Assembly: GCF_002646595.1 (NCBI RefSeq) | Contig: NZ_PDUD01000004.1 | Span: 186,001-250,000, forward strand | Length of the DNA stretch: 64,000 nt | Source of the DNA: Flavilitoribacter nigricans DSM 23189 = NBRC 102662 | GTDB lineage: Bacteria; Bacteroidota; Bacteroidia; Chitinophagales; Saprospiraceae | Reading direction: 5' to 3' | Part shown: positions 46,901 through 55,675 of the stretch, piece after piece | Numbering within the stretch: position 1 is the stretch's first letter | Layout of the letters: the number at the start of each line of letters is the position of its first letter | The notes under the pieces: model-generated | What the model was told of the DNA's origin: nothing | The model's database searches: none | Seen by the model: only the letters and a program-made list of their open reading frames with translations | Position numbers and translations under genes: made by a program

Positions 46901-49900
46901 CAGTTTTTCCGATATCGAGGGCGGGGTGCCCAATGGGATCAGTGATGCCGGTGATAATATCACTACCGATCCTCAGTTCGTCGATGCGGCTAACGGAGAT
47001 CTGCATCTGGGCCCCTGTTCTCCGGCGCTCGATGTCGGCAGTAACGAACTCCTCCCGCCGGATCTGATCGATCTGGATGCCGACGGGAATACGGCCGAGG
47101 CCATCCCGCTGGATCTCGATGGCTTTGACCGGATCTTTCAAGGCACGATTGATCTGGGTGCTTACGAATTTGACGGCAGTGAACCGGCTCTGACGGTGAA
47201 TAAAAACATCACGCCCGAAAGCTGCGGCGGCGCCTGTGACGGGGAAGTGATCGTGGTGCCCAGCGGCGGTCAGGCGGGGTATACCTTCGATTGGTCCAAC
47301 GGACAGGCCACTCCCAAACTGGAGAACCTTTGCGCGGGCACCTATTACGTCACCATTAACGACGCATCTACCTGTACGCTGGTGGATTCCATCACCATCG
47401 AAGCGGGAGAGGCGCTGGGGCTAATGGTCAGCCCCGACCTGGAAAGCTGCCCGGGTGAGACTTCCGAGTTCTTCGCTACCGCCTCCGGCGGAGTGGGCAT
47501 TCTGACCTACAATTGGGATAACGGACTGGGGAGCGGCAATCTGCAATCGGTCAATCCGGAAGTCAGTACGACCTACTCCGTGACGGTCAGTGATTTTAAC
47601 GGATGTACGGAGACGGATTCGGTGACGGTAGCGGTATTCGACCGGCCGGAACCGGCGATCCAGGGAGCAGGCAGTATTTGTCCGGGCGGCACGACTACCC
47701 TGGATGCCGGAGACTTTGCTACCTACCAATGGTCGACCGGAGCTCAAACCCAACAGATCGAGGTCGCAGCGGCCGGCGTTTACAGCCTCACGGTGACCGA
47801 TGAAAACGCCTGTACGGCAAGTACCGATATAACGATCACCCAGGCGGATAGTCTGCAGGTGAATATAATCGGGGAACTGGCTTACTGCCCCGGAACGGAA
47901 ACCATTCTGGATGCGGGGCCCTTCGCCACCTACCAATGGTCTACCGGCGCTGCCACCCGAGAAATTGCAGTCAGTAGTCCCGGCAATTACCGGGTATTGG
48001 TGACCGACGAAAGCGGCTGCCCGGGCACGGCTAATGTAACGGTTGCGGAACTCGCTAGCGTGACGGTAGGCATTGCGGGTGATACCGCTTTTTGTAGCGG
48101 TACGGGCACGCTCCTGGATGCGGGAGTGTTCACCACCTACCAATGGTCAACAGGGGCGGATGTAGCCCAGATCGAGGTGAATGAAAGCGGCATTTATGGT
48201 GTCACAGTGACCAATGCGGAAGGGTGTCAGGGTACCGCTGAAATTACGGTGACCGAACTTATGCTTCCCGCTCCTGCTATTGCCGGGAACGATAGCATTT
48301 GCCCCGGAAGTAGTACACTCCTGAACGCTGGAGATTTTACAACTTATCTCTGGTCCAATGGTGCCGCCACGCGGGAAATTGAAGTCAGTGAAACGGGCAT
48401 TTATTCCGTAGCGGTGACCGATGAAAACGGCTGCCCGGGCACGGCGGAGATCGAGATCACAGCGGCGGATAGTTTGCTGCCGGTTATCCAGGGTACGGAT
48501 CGCTTTTGTGCCGGAGATACGGTTACGCTAGCCGGTAGCACGGGTTTCGACACTTATCAATGGTCCAACGGACTTAGCAGTCCCAACATAGCAATAAATA
48601 CGGCGGGCACTTACGGACTAACGGTTACCGATGCAATGGGCTGTAGTGGTTCGGCCAGCTTTACACTCACCCAAGATCCAGATCCGATACCGGCCATTAG
48701 CGGAGCCACGAGTCTCTGTCCCGGTGCAACGGCGACCCTGGATGCCGGAAGCTTTTCCGGCTATCTCTGGTCTACCGGAGATACTACCCGGGCACTTACG
48801 GTTTCCACTCCGGGAACTTATAGTCTTACGGTCACCGACGATAATGGATGCAGTGGCAGCACGGAAGTCAATCTGCCGGCAGCCGACAGTCTGGAAGTCT
48901 CTATTCAGGGATCAGCTACCTTTTGTGCGGGTAGTTCGGCGGTGCTGACGGGAGAGCCGGGGTTTGCGACCTATGCCTGGTCTACCGGCGCTATCGAGTC
49001 CAGTATCGAGGTGGATACGGAAGGCACCTATTCCCTGACGGTAACGGATATGGCCGGCTGTAGTGGTACGGCTGCATTCAGCATTAACGAAAGTGCTTCC
49101 CTGAGTCCGGTGATCAACGGGGAACTCGACCTGTGCCCGGGATCAGTGACTACCCTGGACGGCGGTGTTTTTTCCGCTTACGCCTGGTCCACCGGTGCGA
49201 ATGGGGCACAGATCGAAGTCAGTGAACCGGGACTTTACGGGCTTATCGTCACGGACGAAGCCGGTTGCACCGGTACCGCCGAAGTGGAAGTGGTGAGTGC
49301 CGACAGCCTGGAAACCATGATCCTGGGAACGAGCTCATTTTGCCCGGGTTCTTCCACAACGCTCACGGGAGAAACGGGATTTGCGGCCTACGCCTGGTCC
49401 ACCGGCGCGACCGAAACCGGGATCACGGTCAGTGAACCCGGAACGTATCGCCTGACGGTCACGGACGAACGCGGTTGTACGGGGAGTGCACAAATTGAGA
49501 CGGTGCTGGCGGATAGCCTGACCTTGGAGATCTTGGGTTCCGAAACCTTTTGCCCGGGTAGTAATACCGTCTTGTCCGGCCCCGCGGGTTTTACCAGTTA
49601 CCTCTGGTCCACGGGAGCTACGGTATCCAGTATCACCGTCAACCAGCCAGGCACTTACCGGCTGACGGTCACGGACGCGACCGGTTGCAGCGGCTCGGCG
49701 GCCCTCACCGTAAGTGAAGGCGCTTCGTTGAGTCCGACGATCAGCGGCTCGCTTACTTTTTGTGCCGGAGCCAGTACCATTTTGAGTGTGGGCAGTTTTG
49801 CCAGTTACCAATGGTCTACTGGGGCGACCACTCGGGAGATCAGCATCAGTACCAGCGGCATTTACAGTGTGACGGTCAGTGACGGAGAGGGCTGTAATGG

Positions 49901-50963
49901 TTCGGCGCAGGTGACGGCCAAGGTACAGAGCAGTTCCCCGCCGCAGATCACGGGGATCACTACTTTCTGTCCCGGCGATTCCACGGTGCTGGACGGTGGG
50001 GAGGGGTACAGCGCTTATCAGTGGTCGGACGGTTCCACGACCCGGACCATTACCGTGCGCAACGAAGGCACCTACGCCCTGACCGTTTCGGATGAGGTCG
50101 GCTGCACCGCTACGGATGAAGTACTGATCAGTTTTGATCTGCCGGCAGATGCCATGGCCGGAGCCGGTCCGGAAAGCTGTGCGGATACTCTGCTACTGGC
50201 GGCCAATCAGCCACCGGGAACCATCGGCCGCTGGACTACCGATGCCGCCGGAGTTTCGATCCTGGAACCCGACGCGGCAAACAGCCGGATCACCGACTTA
50301 CCGGAAAGCCCGGTTAACTTCACCTGGACCTTATCGACGGCAGACTGTCCGGATTACAGTAGTGATGCAGTGACGGTGAATCCCGGACAGGGACCCGTTG
50401 CCCGCGACGACCAGGCGATGATCGCCGCCACAGCCTCCCGAACGCTGATGGTTAACTTATTGACAAATGATGAGTTGCCCGCCGGAGGAACGCCGCTCGT
50501 AACCATTACGAATGAGCCGTCGCTCGGTACTGTCCTTGGGATTGAAAACGGGGTGTTGTCCTACCTCGCCCCGGAAGGGGCTTTCGGAGCGGTAAGTCTC
50601 ACTTACGAACTATGCCTGGAAGCGTGCCCCTGTAGCACCGCTACCCTCACGATCACCATCGAAGCGGGTGCCATCGAGGAAATGGAAATTGCCAACGCCA
50701 TTACCCCGAATGGTGATGGATTGAACGAGTTTTTTGTGTTCGATATCATCCGCAATACGCCGCCGGAAGCCAGTCCGGATAACGAACTGACCATTTTTAA
50801 CCGCTGGGGCGACGTGGTCTTTTATCAGGAAAACTACGACAACTCCTGGACCGGCCTGAACAACCAGGGCAATCCGTTACCGGAAGCGACCTACTACTAT
50901 ATCCTCCGCCTGAATATCGGGGAAGGGGTGATCATTCGGGGGGATATTACCGTGATCAGGTGA
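43932..50963 (+). CDS. Giant type IX-secreted adhesin: duplicated beta-helix, 12 Ig-like repeats, type B sorting domain
   Basis: The 2343-residue protein has a signal peptide (ending HAQ, residue 28). Two right-handed parallel beta-helix units follow (about 30-545 and 548-1080), each opening with FVDQNATGANDG-/YVDQSASGANNG-type sequence and built from repeats such as IRNCTFRNNYAGGGGAIAI. Next come a SprB-like repeat (1086-1160), a PKD-like domain (to 1240), and twelve tandem repeats of about 69 residues (1240-2069), each with C-PG, Y-WSTGA and TVTD-GC motifs. A cadherin-like domain (2155-2245) precedes a gliding-motility-associated C-terminal domain (2250-2343, ITPNGDGLNEFFVF). Cell-surface adhesion, possibly to polysaccharide, is inferred from architecture. 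Confidence 0.93.
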   Translation: MRILNTTPTGRFLLVLSFLFSLTQMHAQVFVDQNATGANDGSSWTNAYRDLQTALTLTGNGPIWVARGTYKPISCNPCTELQRESAFRLPPDVQLYGGFAGTESSLNERDWIANPTVLSGDIGVANDSLDNVFNVLIAVNSTADNVLDGFTVEEGNADGSFGSAAGGGLLIDANPGGTGHIRIRNCLFRNNYAGGGGAIAIDCTLGGSSSAEIRNCTFEGNTASLGITSTGAAIFMQGNSGAQVRPRIVGCTFRNNFCGNDGGAISATPTGDGSLLAMQVDSCQFTNNRAADRGGAIWYRMSSFGECRVTIKNSQFLENESGGEGGAIYARSSFDNVAGDTIANCVFTQNRATGTSTINEGEGGAIFIRGSQAGTRHQQIINCVFDRNSAVLLGGAIATTSIESTPGVCFTDVVNCSFSGNTTAGRGGAIHAQDSTGTNQVRVVNSILWGDSAATDGMEIFTDRSLVAVLYSDVAGGLSPDLTDGGNNLDIDPLYADPENGDLHLPSCSPLVDRGDNTQIPPAITTDLDGDARILGAAVDLGAYELGRIYVDQSASGANNGRSWSDAFNLFEDGLAAAATGDQIWVAQGTYRPTDCATCTEADRQISFHLVPNVEAYGGFAGNETALDQRDWVTRPTVLSGDIGVPNDSLDNTFSVLIAENSTDKTILDGFIIERGNADGSFGSAAGGGLYLDANPGGTANLQIRNCTFRHNYAGGGGGIAIDCTLGGESRAEIRNCIFEFNTASLGITSTGAAIFMQGNSAAQVLPRIVNCTFRDNFCGNDGGAISATPTGEGSLLAMQIDSCLFTRNRAADRGAGIWYRMSNFGTSRVVIKNSQFLGNVAGGEGGAIYARSSFDNIANDTIANCLFSLNQATGTSTINDGEGGAVFLRASQQGTRHHTLVNCIFDRNQATLLGGALAITSIESTAGNATTDVINCTFSGNSTPGDGGAIHAEGSEGINTLNIRNSILWDNDATGNGSEIRNNNATVNLSFSDIEGGVPNGISDAGDNITTDPQFVDAANGDLHLGPCSPALDVGSNELLPPDLIDLDADGNTAEAIPLDLDGFDRIFQGTIDLGAYEFDGSEPALTVNKNITPESCGGACDGEVIVVPSGGQAGYTFDWSNGQATPKLENLCAGTYYVTINDASTCTLVDSITIEAGEALGLMVSPDLESCPGETSEFFATASGGVGILTYNWDNGLGSGNLQSVNPEVSTTYSVTVSDFNGCTETDSVTVAVFDRPEPAIQGAGSICPGGTTTLDAGDFATYQWSTGAQTQQIEVAAAGVYSLTVTDENACTASTDITITQADSLQVNIIGELAYCPGTETILDAGPFATYQWSTGAATREIAVSSPGNYRVLVTDESGCPGTANVTVAELASVTVGIAGDTAFCSGTGTLLDAGVFTTYQWSTGADVAQIEVNESGIYGVTVTNAEGCQGTAEITVTELMLPAPAIAGNDSICPGSSTLLNAGDFTTYLWSNGAATREIEVSETGIYSVAVTDENGCPGTAEIEITAADSLLPVIQGTDRFCAGDTVTLAGSTGFDTYQWSNGLSSPNIAINTAGTYGLTVTDAMGCSGSASFTLTQDPDPIPAISGATSLCPGATATLDAGSFSGYLWSTGDTTRALTVSTPGTYSLTVTDDNGCSGSTEVNLPAADSLEVSIQGSATFCAGSSAVLTGEPGFATYAWSTGAIESSIEVDTEGTYSLTVTDMAGCSGTAAFSINESASLSPVINGELDLCPGSVTTLDGGVFSAYAWSTGANGAQIEVSEPGLYGLIVTDEAGCTGTAEVEVVSADSLETMILGTSSFCPGSSTTLTGETGFAAYAWSTGATETGITVSEPGTYRLTVTDERGCTGSAQIETVLADSLTLEILGSETFCPGSNTVLSGPAGFTSYLWSTGATVSSITVNQPGTYRLTVTDATGCSGSAALTVSEGASLSPTISGSLTFCAGASTILSVGSFASYQWSTGATTREISISTSGIYSVTVSDGEGCNGSAQVTAKVQSSSPPQITGITTFCPGDSTVLDGGEGYSAYQWSDGSTTRTITVRNEGTYALTVSDEVGCTATDEVLISFDLPADAMAGAGPESCADTLLLAANQPPGTIGRWTTDAAGVSILEPDAANSRITDLPESPVNFTWTLSTADCPDYSSDAVTVNPGQGPVARDDQAMIAATASRTLMVNLLTNDELPAGGTPLVTITNEPSLGTVLGIENGVLSYLAPEGAFGAVSLTYELCLEACPCSTATLTITIEAGAIEEMEIANAITPNGDGLNEFFVFDIIRNTPPEASPDNELTIFNRWGDVVFYQENYDNSWTGLNNQGNPLPEATYYYILRLNIGEGVIIRGDITVIR
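44022..47170 (+). repeat. Tandem duplication of the beta-helix region
   Basis: The two halves (44022-45575 and 45577-47170) align along their whole length in protein and partly in DNA: the stretch around 44608-44652 reappears almost unchanged near 46168-46212. Differences are scattered, so this is a fairly recent intragenic duplication that has started to diverge. Confidence 0.85.
47651..50138 (+). repeat. Twelve tandem 207-bp repeats coding the Ig-like array
   Basis: Repeat starts recur every 207-210 bp, each encoding an I-x-G-x5-6-C-x-G start, a tyrosine-tryptophan (YxWS) core and a VTDxxGC end. Repeats 1-4 use DAGxFxTY and repeats 5, 7, 9 and 10 carry a one-residue insertion (GF-x-x-Y), so the array expanded in steps. 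Confidence 0.9.
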
Positions 50964-51037
50964 GAAAATGGGTGAATGTTGAGATGTCGGAACGTTGGAA
51001 CGTTTCGTCAATATTCATTTCAGAAATAGACAGATGA

Positions 51038-51697
51038 CTACTGGTAATCCCGTTCGCCAAAAATCAGGCTGCCGATCCGCACCATCGTACTTCCTTCCTC
51101 CATGGCCAGTTGGTAATCGCCGGACATGCCCATGGAGATCTCTTTGAAGTGGTCCGCATCCGCAAAGAACTCCTGTTTCAGGGTATCGAAGATCGTTTTC
51201 AGGCGACGGAATTCCGTGCGGACCTGCTGCTCATCGTCGGTAAAGGTGGCCATACCCATCACTCCAACGATACGAATATTTTCCATCGCCCGGTAGCGGT
51301 CGGATTGGAGGAGTTCTCGGGCTTCCGCCAGGGTTAGGCCGTATTTGGTATCCTCTTCGGCGATCTTGAACTGCAGCAGGCAGTCGACCCGCCGCTCGTC
51401 GTTACCGGCACGTTTGTTGATCTCCTTCAGCACTTTGGCACTATCCACGGAATGGATGAGGTGAACGAAAGGCGTGATGTATTTGACCTTATTGGTCTGC
51501 AAATGTCCGATAAAATGCCAACGGATATCCGCGGGCAGTTCCTCCTGCTTATCGGTGATCTCCTGGACTTTATTTTCTCCGAAGTCACGTTGCCCAGCAT
51601 CGTAGATCCGGCGGATCGTGGAAGCGGGATGGGTCTTGGATACGGCTACCAGTTGGGTCTGGTGAGCGGCTAATTCCTGTAGTATTTTTTCAAGCAT
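51038..51697 (-). CDS. YggS/PLPBP-family pyridoxal-phosphate-binding protein
   Basis: The 219-residue protein matches the alanine-racemase-like TIM barrel of the YggS family: the PLP lysine lies in AVSKTHP (near residue 20), FGENKVQEI and WHFIGHLQTNK follow, and SMGMSGDYQLAMEEGSTMVRIGSLIFG closes the barrel. It keeps PLP balance, binding the cofactor without known catalysis. It reads on the minus strand between the giant adhesin gene and the small TonB-N-like gene. Confidence 0.95.
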   Translation of the reverse strand: MLEKILQELAAHQTQLVAVSKTHPASTIRRIYDAGQRDFGENKVQEITDKQEELPADIRWHFIGHLQTNKVKYITPFVHLIHSVDSAKVLKEINKRAGNDERRVDCLLQFKIAEEDTKYGLTLAEARELLQSDRYRAMENIRIVGVMGMATFTDDEQQVRTEFRRLKTIFDTLKQEFFADADHFKEISMGMSGDYQLAMEEGSTMVRIGSLIFGERDYQ

Positions 51698-52062
51698 GAT
51701 GGATTAGGACTTTTGCGGTCTGCAAAGTAAGGAAAGATGTGGGCAATCTGCAAATGTGGGAGGGGGCGGAGGTGTGAGGTGTCAGGGGGCAGGTGTCAGG
51801 GGTGAGGTGCGAGGGGGCTTTTTTTAGCTTATTCTTAATACGCCTTAACCTTTCCTTTAGAAATTTGGCCGGATTCCCTGCGTTTAATAGACAACCGAAC
51901 GGGATGATCCGCCTCCAAAAAACCAAAGAAAACTAGAAATCAAAACCCTTATCCTTACTACAACACCTATTCCTGAGTGGATCATCCCTTCCTTAAAAAC
52001 CTGTTTAGACCCAAAAGTCAACCCGTAGAGCCACTATCCCTCATCACTGAAAACCGAAAGTC
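51698..52062. other. 365-bp intergenic region with G-rich repeats
   Basis: The left part holds imperfect GGTGTCAGGGG repeats (51768-51817) followed by TTTTTTT. The right part is AT-rich. I see no coding frame beyond a low-complexity shadow. Confidence 0.5.
51768..51817 (+). repeat. Imperfect G-rich direct repeats
   Basis: GGTGTCAGGGG occurs twice (about 51778-51789 and 51792-51802), framed by related GGAGGTGTGAGG and AGGTGCGAGGGGG. Unit length is about 14 bp. It could form G-quadruplex-like structures in single strands. Confidence 0.6.
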
Positions 52063-52284
52063 ATGATTAACTATCAATTCGAAAAGAACGCCCGCCGCAA
52101 CCGAATCAAAGCCTTGTTTTTCACTATTGCTTTTCATGCCATTCTACTGGGTGGTATCTTCATGACGGGAGATGCCGGGATCGAGGAATACATTCCCGAC
52201 GTGGTGCAGGAGTGGATCGGAATGGATTCGCAGGATGAAGCGGTAGCCAAACTGCCGGAAGATAAGCAGGTGATCCGGCCTTAG
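52063..52284 (+). CDS. Small TonB-N-like membrane protein
   Basis: The 73-residue product has a basic N terminus (MINYQFEKNARRNRIKALFF) leading into one membrane helix (about 18-37, FTIAFHAILLGGIFM) and a short acidic tail (EEYIPDVVQEWIGMDSQDEA). The first half looks like the start of Bacteroidota TonB or energy transducer proteins, including a His in the helix (S-x3-H motif is reduced to FHAILL), but the C-terminal TonB domain is missing. It may be a free-standing small regulator or a remnant. The downstream trmH gene converges with 14 bp between. Confidence 0.65.
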   Translation: MINYQFEKNARRNRIKALFFTIAFHAILLGGIFMTGDAGIEEYIPDVVQEWIGMDSQDEAVAKLPEDKQVIRP

Positions 52285-52298
52285 TTGGCGGCAGCACC

Positions 52299-53075
52299 TC
52301 AGGCCGGTCCTTTGAGCTGGGCGCCGACCACCAGCGCTGCGATGATGCCCGCCGAAACCCCCGCATTCAAAGATTCCGCTCCGCCTTTCGGGTGGCGCGG
52401 AATTGCTATATAGTTGGTAATAAAATCCTTTACATTTTCTGAGATACCCTGGCCTTCATTGCCGATGACGATCAACCCCCTCGACGGCAGCCGGGCCTGG
52501 TAGATATTCTGCCCCTCCATACTGGCTCCCAGGATGGGCATCTCTTTCAGATCCGCTGTGAAATCCGATAACTCCAGTTCGGCAAATTTTACCCGGAGGA
52601 TGGCGCCCATGGAGGCCTGCACCACCTTAGGATTGAATACCTCCACACAGCCCGGAGAACCACAGACCCATTCCAGTCCGAACCAGTCGGCAATGCGCAA
52701 GATCGTACCCATATTGCCGGGGTCCTGGATATTGTCGAGGTAGAAGGTCCAGTGGGTGTGCAGCCAGCTGATGTCAAAAACGGGGTGGGGGAGCTGTACC
52801 GTGGCCAGTACCTGATTGGGAGTAGTGAGCGTGGAGATCTGGCTGAGTTCGGCGGGAGTGACCGTAAAGACATTTTCCGGCGGAAGTTGTTGTATTTTGG
52901 GATTGGCGGAGAGCCATTCCTCCAAAGCGTAGAGGCCGCTTATCGGATGATCCGGTGCGTCCAGTAATTCCCGGGTCATTTTATCGCCTTCCAAAATGAA
53001 ATTATCATACTTTTGCCTGAACTTCTTCCGGTGTAGCGATTTTAAATACTTGATCTTATTTTTTGAGATATTCAT
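52299..53075 (-). CDS. TrmH/SpoU-family rRNA or tRNA 2'-O-ribose methyltransferase
   Basis: The 258-residue protein has the SpoU-type knot: motif 1 DNIQDPGNMGTILRIADWFG, motif 2 VIGNEGQGIS, motif 3 IPRHPKGGAESLNAGVSAGI, where Arg and Asn bind S-adenosylmethionine and the substrate. The N-terminal part (KIKYLKSLHRKKFRQKYDNFILEG) is the RNA-binding region of the rlmB/trmH group. The exact target RNA cannot be read from sequence. Its start codon is 18 bp from that of the divergent tamL gene. Confidence 0.93.
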   Translation of the reverse strand: MNISKNKIKYLKSLHRKKFRQKYDNFILEGDKMTRELLDAPDHPISGLYALEEWLSANPKIQQLPPENVFTVTPAELSQISTLTTPNQVLATVQLPHPVFDISWLHTHWTFYLDNIQDPGNMGTILRIADWFGLEWVCGSPGCVEVFNPKVVQASMGAILRVKFAELELSDFTADLKEMPILGASMEGQNIYQARLPSRGLIVIGNEGQGISENVKDFITNYIAIPRHPKGGAESLNAGVSAGIIAALVVGAQLKGPA

Positions 53076-53093
53076 AGTTGGATTACCGTACGC

Positions 53094-55544
53094 ATGCTAA
53101 AGTCCGCAAAATACGTATTTCAGGGCATTATCTGTTTGTTGTTGCTTTCTGCCTGCAACAGCACCAAGTTCCTGCAAGAGGACCAGTATCTGCTGCGGAG
53201 CAATACCATCAAGCTCAAGAACGAAGAAAAGATCGAGAATAAACGCATTCTCCAGGATGAGTTGCCCGGTTTCTACCGGCAGCGTAAGAACAGTAATTTC
53301 CTCTTCTTTTTTCCCCGCGAGTGGTTTTATTTTAAAACTTCCGATCCGGGAGACACCACCAAGCTGGACCGTTTCATCCGTCGCGTGATCGCCGAACCGC
53401 CGGCTATTTACAGCGAACAACTAGCCGATGAGACCGCCAGTAATATGGAGCGGTATCTACGCCAGAAAGGCTTCCTCGATGCCGATGTGCTGGTGGAAGA
53501 TGATATCAACCGGAAACGGACCAAGGCCAACGTCACTTACTACGTATATCCCAACCGGCCTTTCCTGATCGACAGCGTATTTTTCTCCAGTGAAGATCCG
53601 ATCATTGACAGTATGTTGCAACGGGTGAAGGAGGAGTCCCACTTTCAGCCCGGAAACCAACTGGACCTGGGGTTGTACGAACAGGAAAAGCAACGGGTGA
53701 CCGCTTTTCTGCGCAATAACGGCTACGCTTATTACTACGGTAATTATTTCGATCAGGTGGAAGTCGATACGCTCGACCAGGATCATAAGGGGAAAGTTTA
53801 TTTCAACGTATTGAATCCTTTTGGCGACAGTACCCACCAGCGCTATCGCATCGGCGAAGTGACCATCCTGCCGGATTACGATCCCATCTCCACGGATTCG
53901 GTTTTTGCCATAGATACGATCATCGACGGCTATCGGTTTCTACTGGAAAAGAACGCTTTTGACGTGCGTCCGCAAACGCTGATCAAAACGATGTTTTTGC
54001 GCCCCGGTGACCTGTCGAGCGAGCAAAACTACCAGCGTACCGGCCGGCAGCTTTCCGCGCTGGGTATGTACCGGTTCTGGCGCATCAAACCCGAACCGGA
54101 CCCGGATGAGCCGGGTATCCTGAACTACAGGGTAGAACTGACGCCCAACTACAAGATGGAACTGGGGGCCGATTTTGAAGTCAACTACACCAACCGGAGT
54201 ACGTCCGGTGCGGGTAACCTCATCGGTTTTGCCATCAACCCCAGTTTTCGGAACCGCAATCTACTGGGTGGCGGAGAGACGCTGCTGACGAACTTCTCCA
54301 CCGGGGTGGAAATGAACTTCAGTGATCGCAGCCGCTTCTGGAATACGGTGGATCTGCGACTGCAGACCGAACTGTTTTTTCCCCGTTTCCGGGATTATCT
54401 CGGCTTCTGGAGTTTGTACAATGCCCAGCCGATCAATAAAAAACGCCGGGCGGAAGAGGACAGTTTCTACGCGCAGCTGCGGGAGAACGCCGCAACCCGT
54501 CTGTCGCTGAGTTATAACTACCTGCTGATCATCGACTGGTACAAATACAATCTGTTCAACGCCAGCTACGGCTACGATCTGCAGCGTACGCCCACCAAGC
54601 GCTACCTGCTCAACCACGTGGGCGTGGACCTGCTCATCCCGCAGACGCAACCGCAGTTCGATACCCTGCTGGCGGATAATCCCTTCCTCCGGAACAGTTT
54701 CGGGCAGCAGTTATTCGTGAGTCTGCTGTTCCGGGATTTTAACTACGTCTACAACGGCCGGCCGAACCGCTTCAATGAATCCAACTATTTCAGTTTTTCT
54801 CTGGAAATGGCCGGGGCGGAACTGTGGGCGGCGAACAATATCTACAACGGACTCGCCAACCGCAACGACATCTGGCGCTTGTCGGACACGATCAATTTTT
54901 CCCAGTACGCCCGTCTGGAAATGGACTTCCGATACTATAAACAGAATACCAGTAAACGCAGTATTGCGTCCCGCTTCAATTTCGGCATTGCGCGGCCTTT
55001 CGGGTTTACCACCGATGTGCCCTACGTGAAGCAGTTCTTTGTGGGTGGGCCCAACAGTATCCGGGCCTGGGCGCCGCGTGGACTGGGGCCGGGCGGTTAT
55101 CAGGATCCCAACGCTCTGGACCGGGAAAACAACTTCCGTCTTTACCAGACCGGTGACCTCAAACTGGAATTTAATCTCGAATACCGTTTTGAGATCCTCT
55201 GGCAGATGAAGGGCGCTCTTTTCCTGGATGCCGGCAACATCTGGACCATCCGGGAGGACCCCGCCCGCTGTGGCTCTCAGTTCCTGTTCAGCGGAACGGA
55301 GCGGGCGGACGGTTGTTTCAATGACCCATTTTATAAACAGATCGCCGTGGGTGGCGGCTTCGGATTGCGTTTTGACTTTTCCTACTTTATCTTTCGCCTC
55401 GATATGGGCGTGAAGTTGCGCAATTCATATCCTAATTTTCGGGATGAATCCGGCAATGCGCTGGAGCGTGCCTACTGGGAGTCTTTCCGCAGCTTTGGAT
55501 TATCCAGGGTTGCTTTCAACTTTGGGCTGGGTTATCCGTTTTAA
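53094..55544 (+). CDS. tamL: TamL: lipoprotein-type BamA-family outer-membrane assembly protein
   Basis: The 816-residue product starts with a lipoprotein signal (lipobox LLSAC, Cys21), followed directly by NSTKFLQEDQYLL, the N terminus characteristic of Bacteroidota TamL. POTRA-like domains (about 40-330, with YLRQKGFLDADVLVEDD and NVLNPFGD) lead into a 16-strand barrel (from about 370; NPSFRNRNLLGGGETL) that ends in Phe (FGLGYPF). With TamB it would help assemble outer-membrane proteins; no tamB gene follows here. It is divergent from trmH with an 18-bp gap. Confidence 0.92.
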   Translation: MLKSAKYVFQGIICLLLLSACNSTKFLQEDQYLLRSNTIKLKNEEKIENKRILQDELPGFYRQRKNSNFLFFFPREWFYFKTSDPGDTTKLDRFIRRVIAEPPAIYSEQLADETASNMERYLRQKGFLDADVLVEDDINRKRTKANVTYYVYPNRPFLIDSVFFSSEDPIIDSMLQRVKEESHFQPGNQLDLGLYEQEKQRVTAFLRNNGYAYYYGNYFDQVEVDTLDQDHKGKVYFNVLNPFGDSTHQRYRIGEVTILPDYDPISTDSVFAIDTIIDGYRFLLEKNAFDVRPQTLIKTMFLRPGDLSSEQNYQRTGRQLSALGMYRFWRIKPEPDPDEPGILNYRVELTPNYKMELGADFEVNYTNRSTSGAGNLIGFAINPSFRNRNLLGGGETLLTNFSTGVEMNFSDRSRFWNTVDLRLQTELFFPRFRDYLGFWSLYNAQPINKKRRAEEDSFYAQLRENAATRLSLSYNYLLIIDWYKYNLFNASYGYDLQRTPTKRYLLNHVGVDLLIPQTQPQFDTLLADNPFLRNSFGQQLFVSLLFRDFNYVYNGRPNRFNESNYFSFSLEMAGAELWAANNIYNGLANRNDIWRLSDTINFSQYARLEMDFRYYKQNTSKRSIASRFNFGIARPFGFTTDVPYVKQFFVGGPNSIRAWAPRGLGPGGYQDPNALDRENNFRLYQTGDLKLEFNLEYRFEILWQMKGALFLDAGNIWTIREDPARCGSQFLFSGTERADGCFNDPFYKQIAVGGGFGLRFDFSYFIFRLDMGVKLRNSYPNFRDESGNALERAYWESFRSFGLSRVAFNFGLGYPF

Positions 55545-55675
55545 GTTTATATGAAAATGTGTTGATGTATTCATGGGTTGAAGCGTTACGCCGGTTTCCG
55601 GCTGCCTATCATCCAGTTTTTCCCTCTGAAAAGCCACTTCTGCCCCGTGGAACATCGCTACCTCAATATAAGGAC

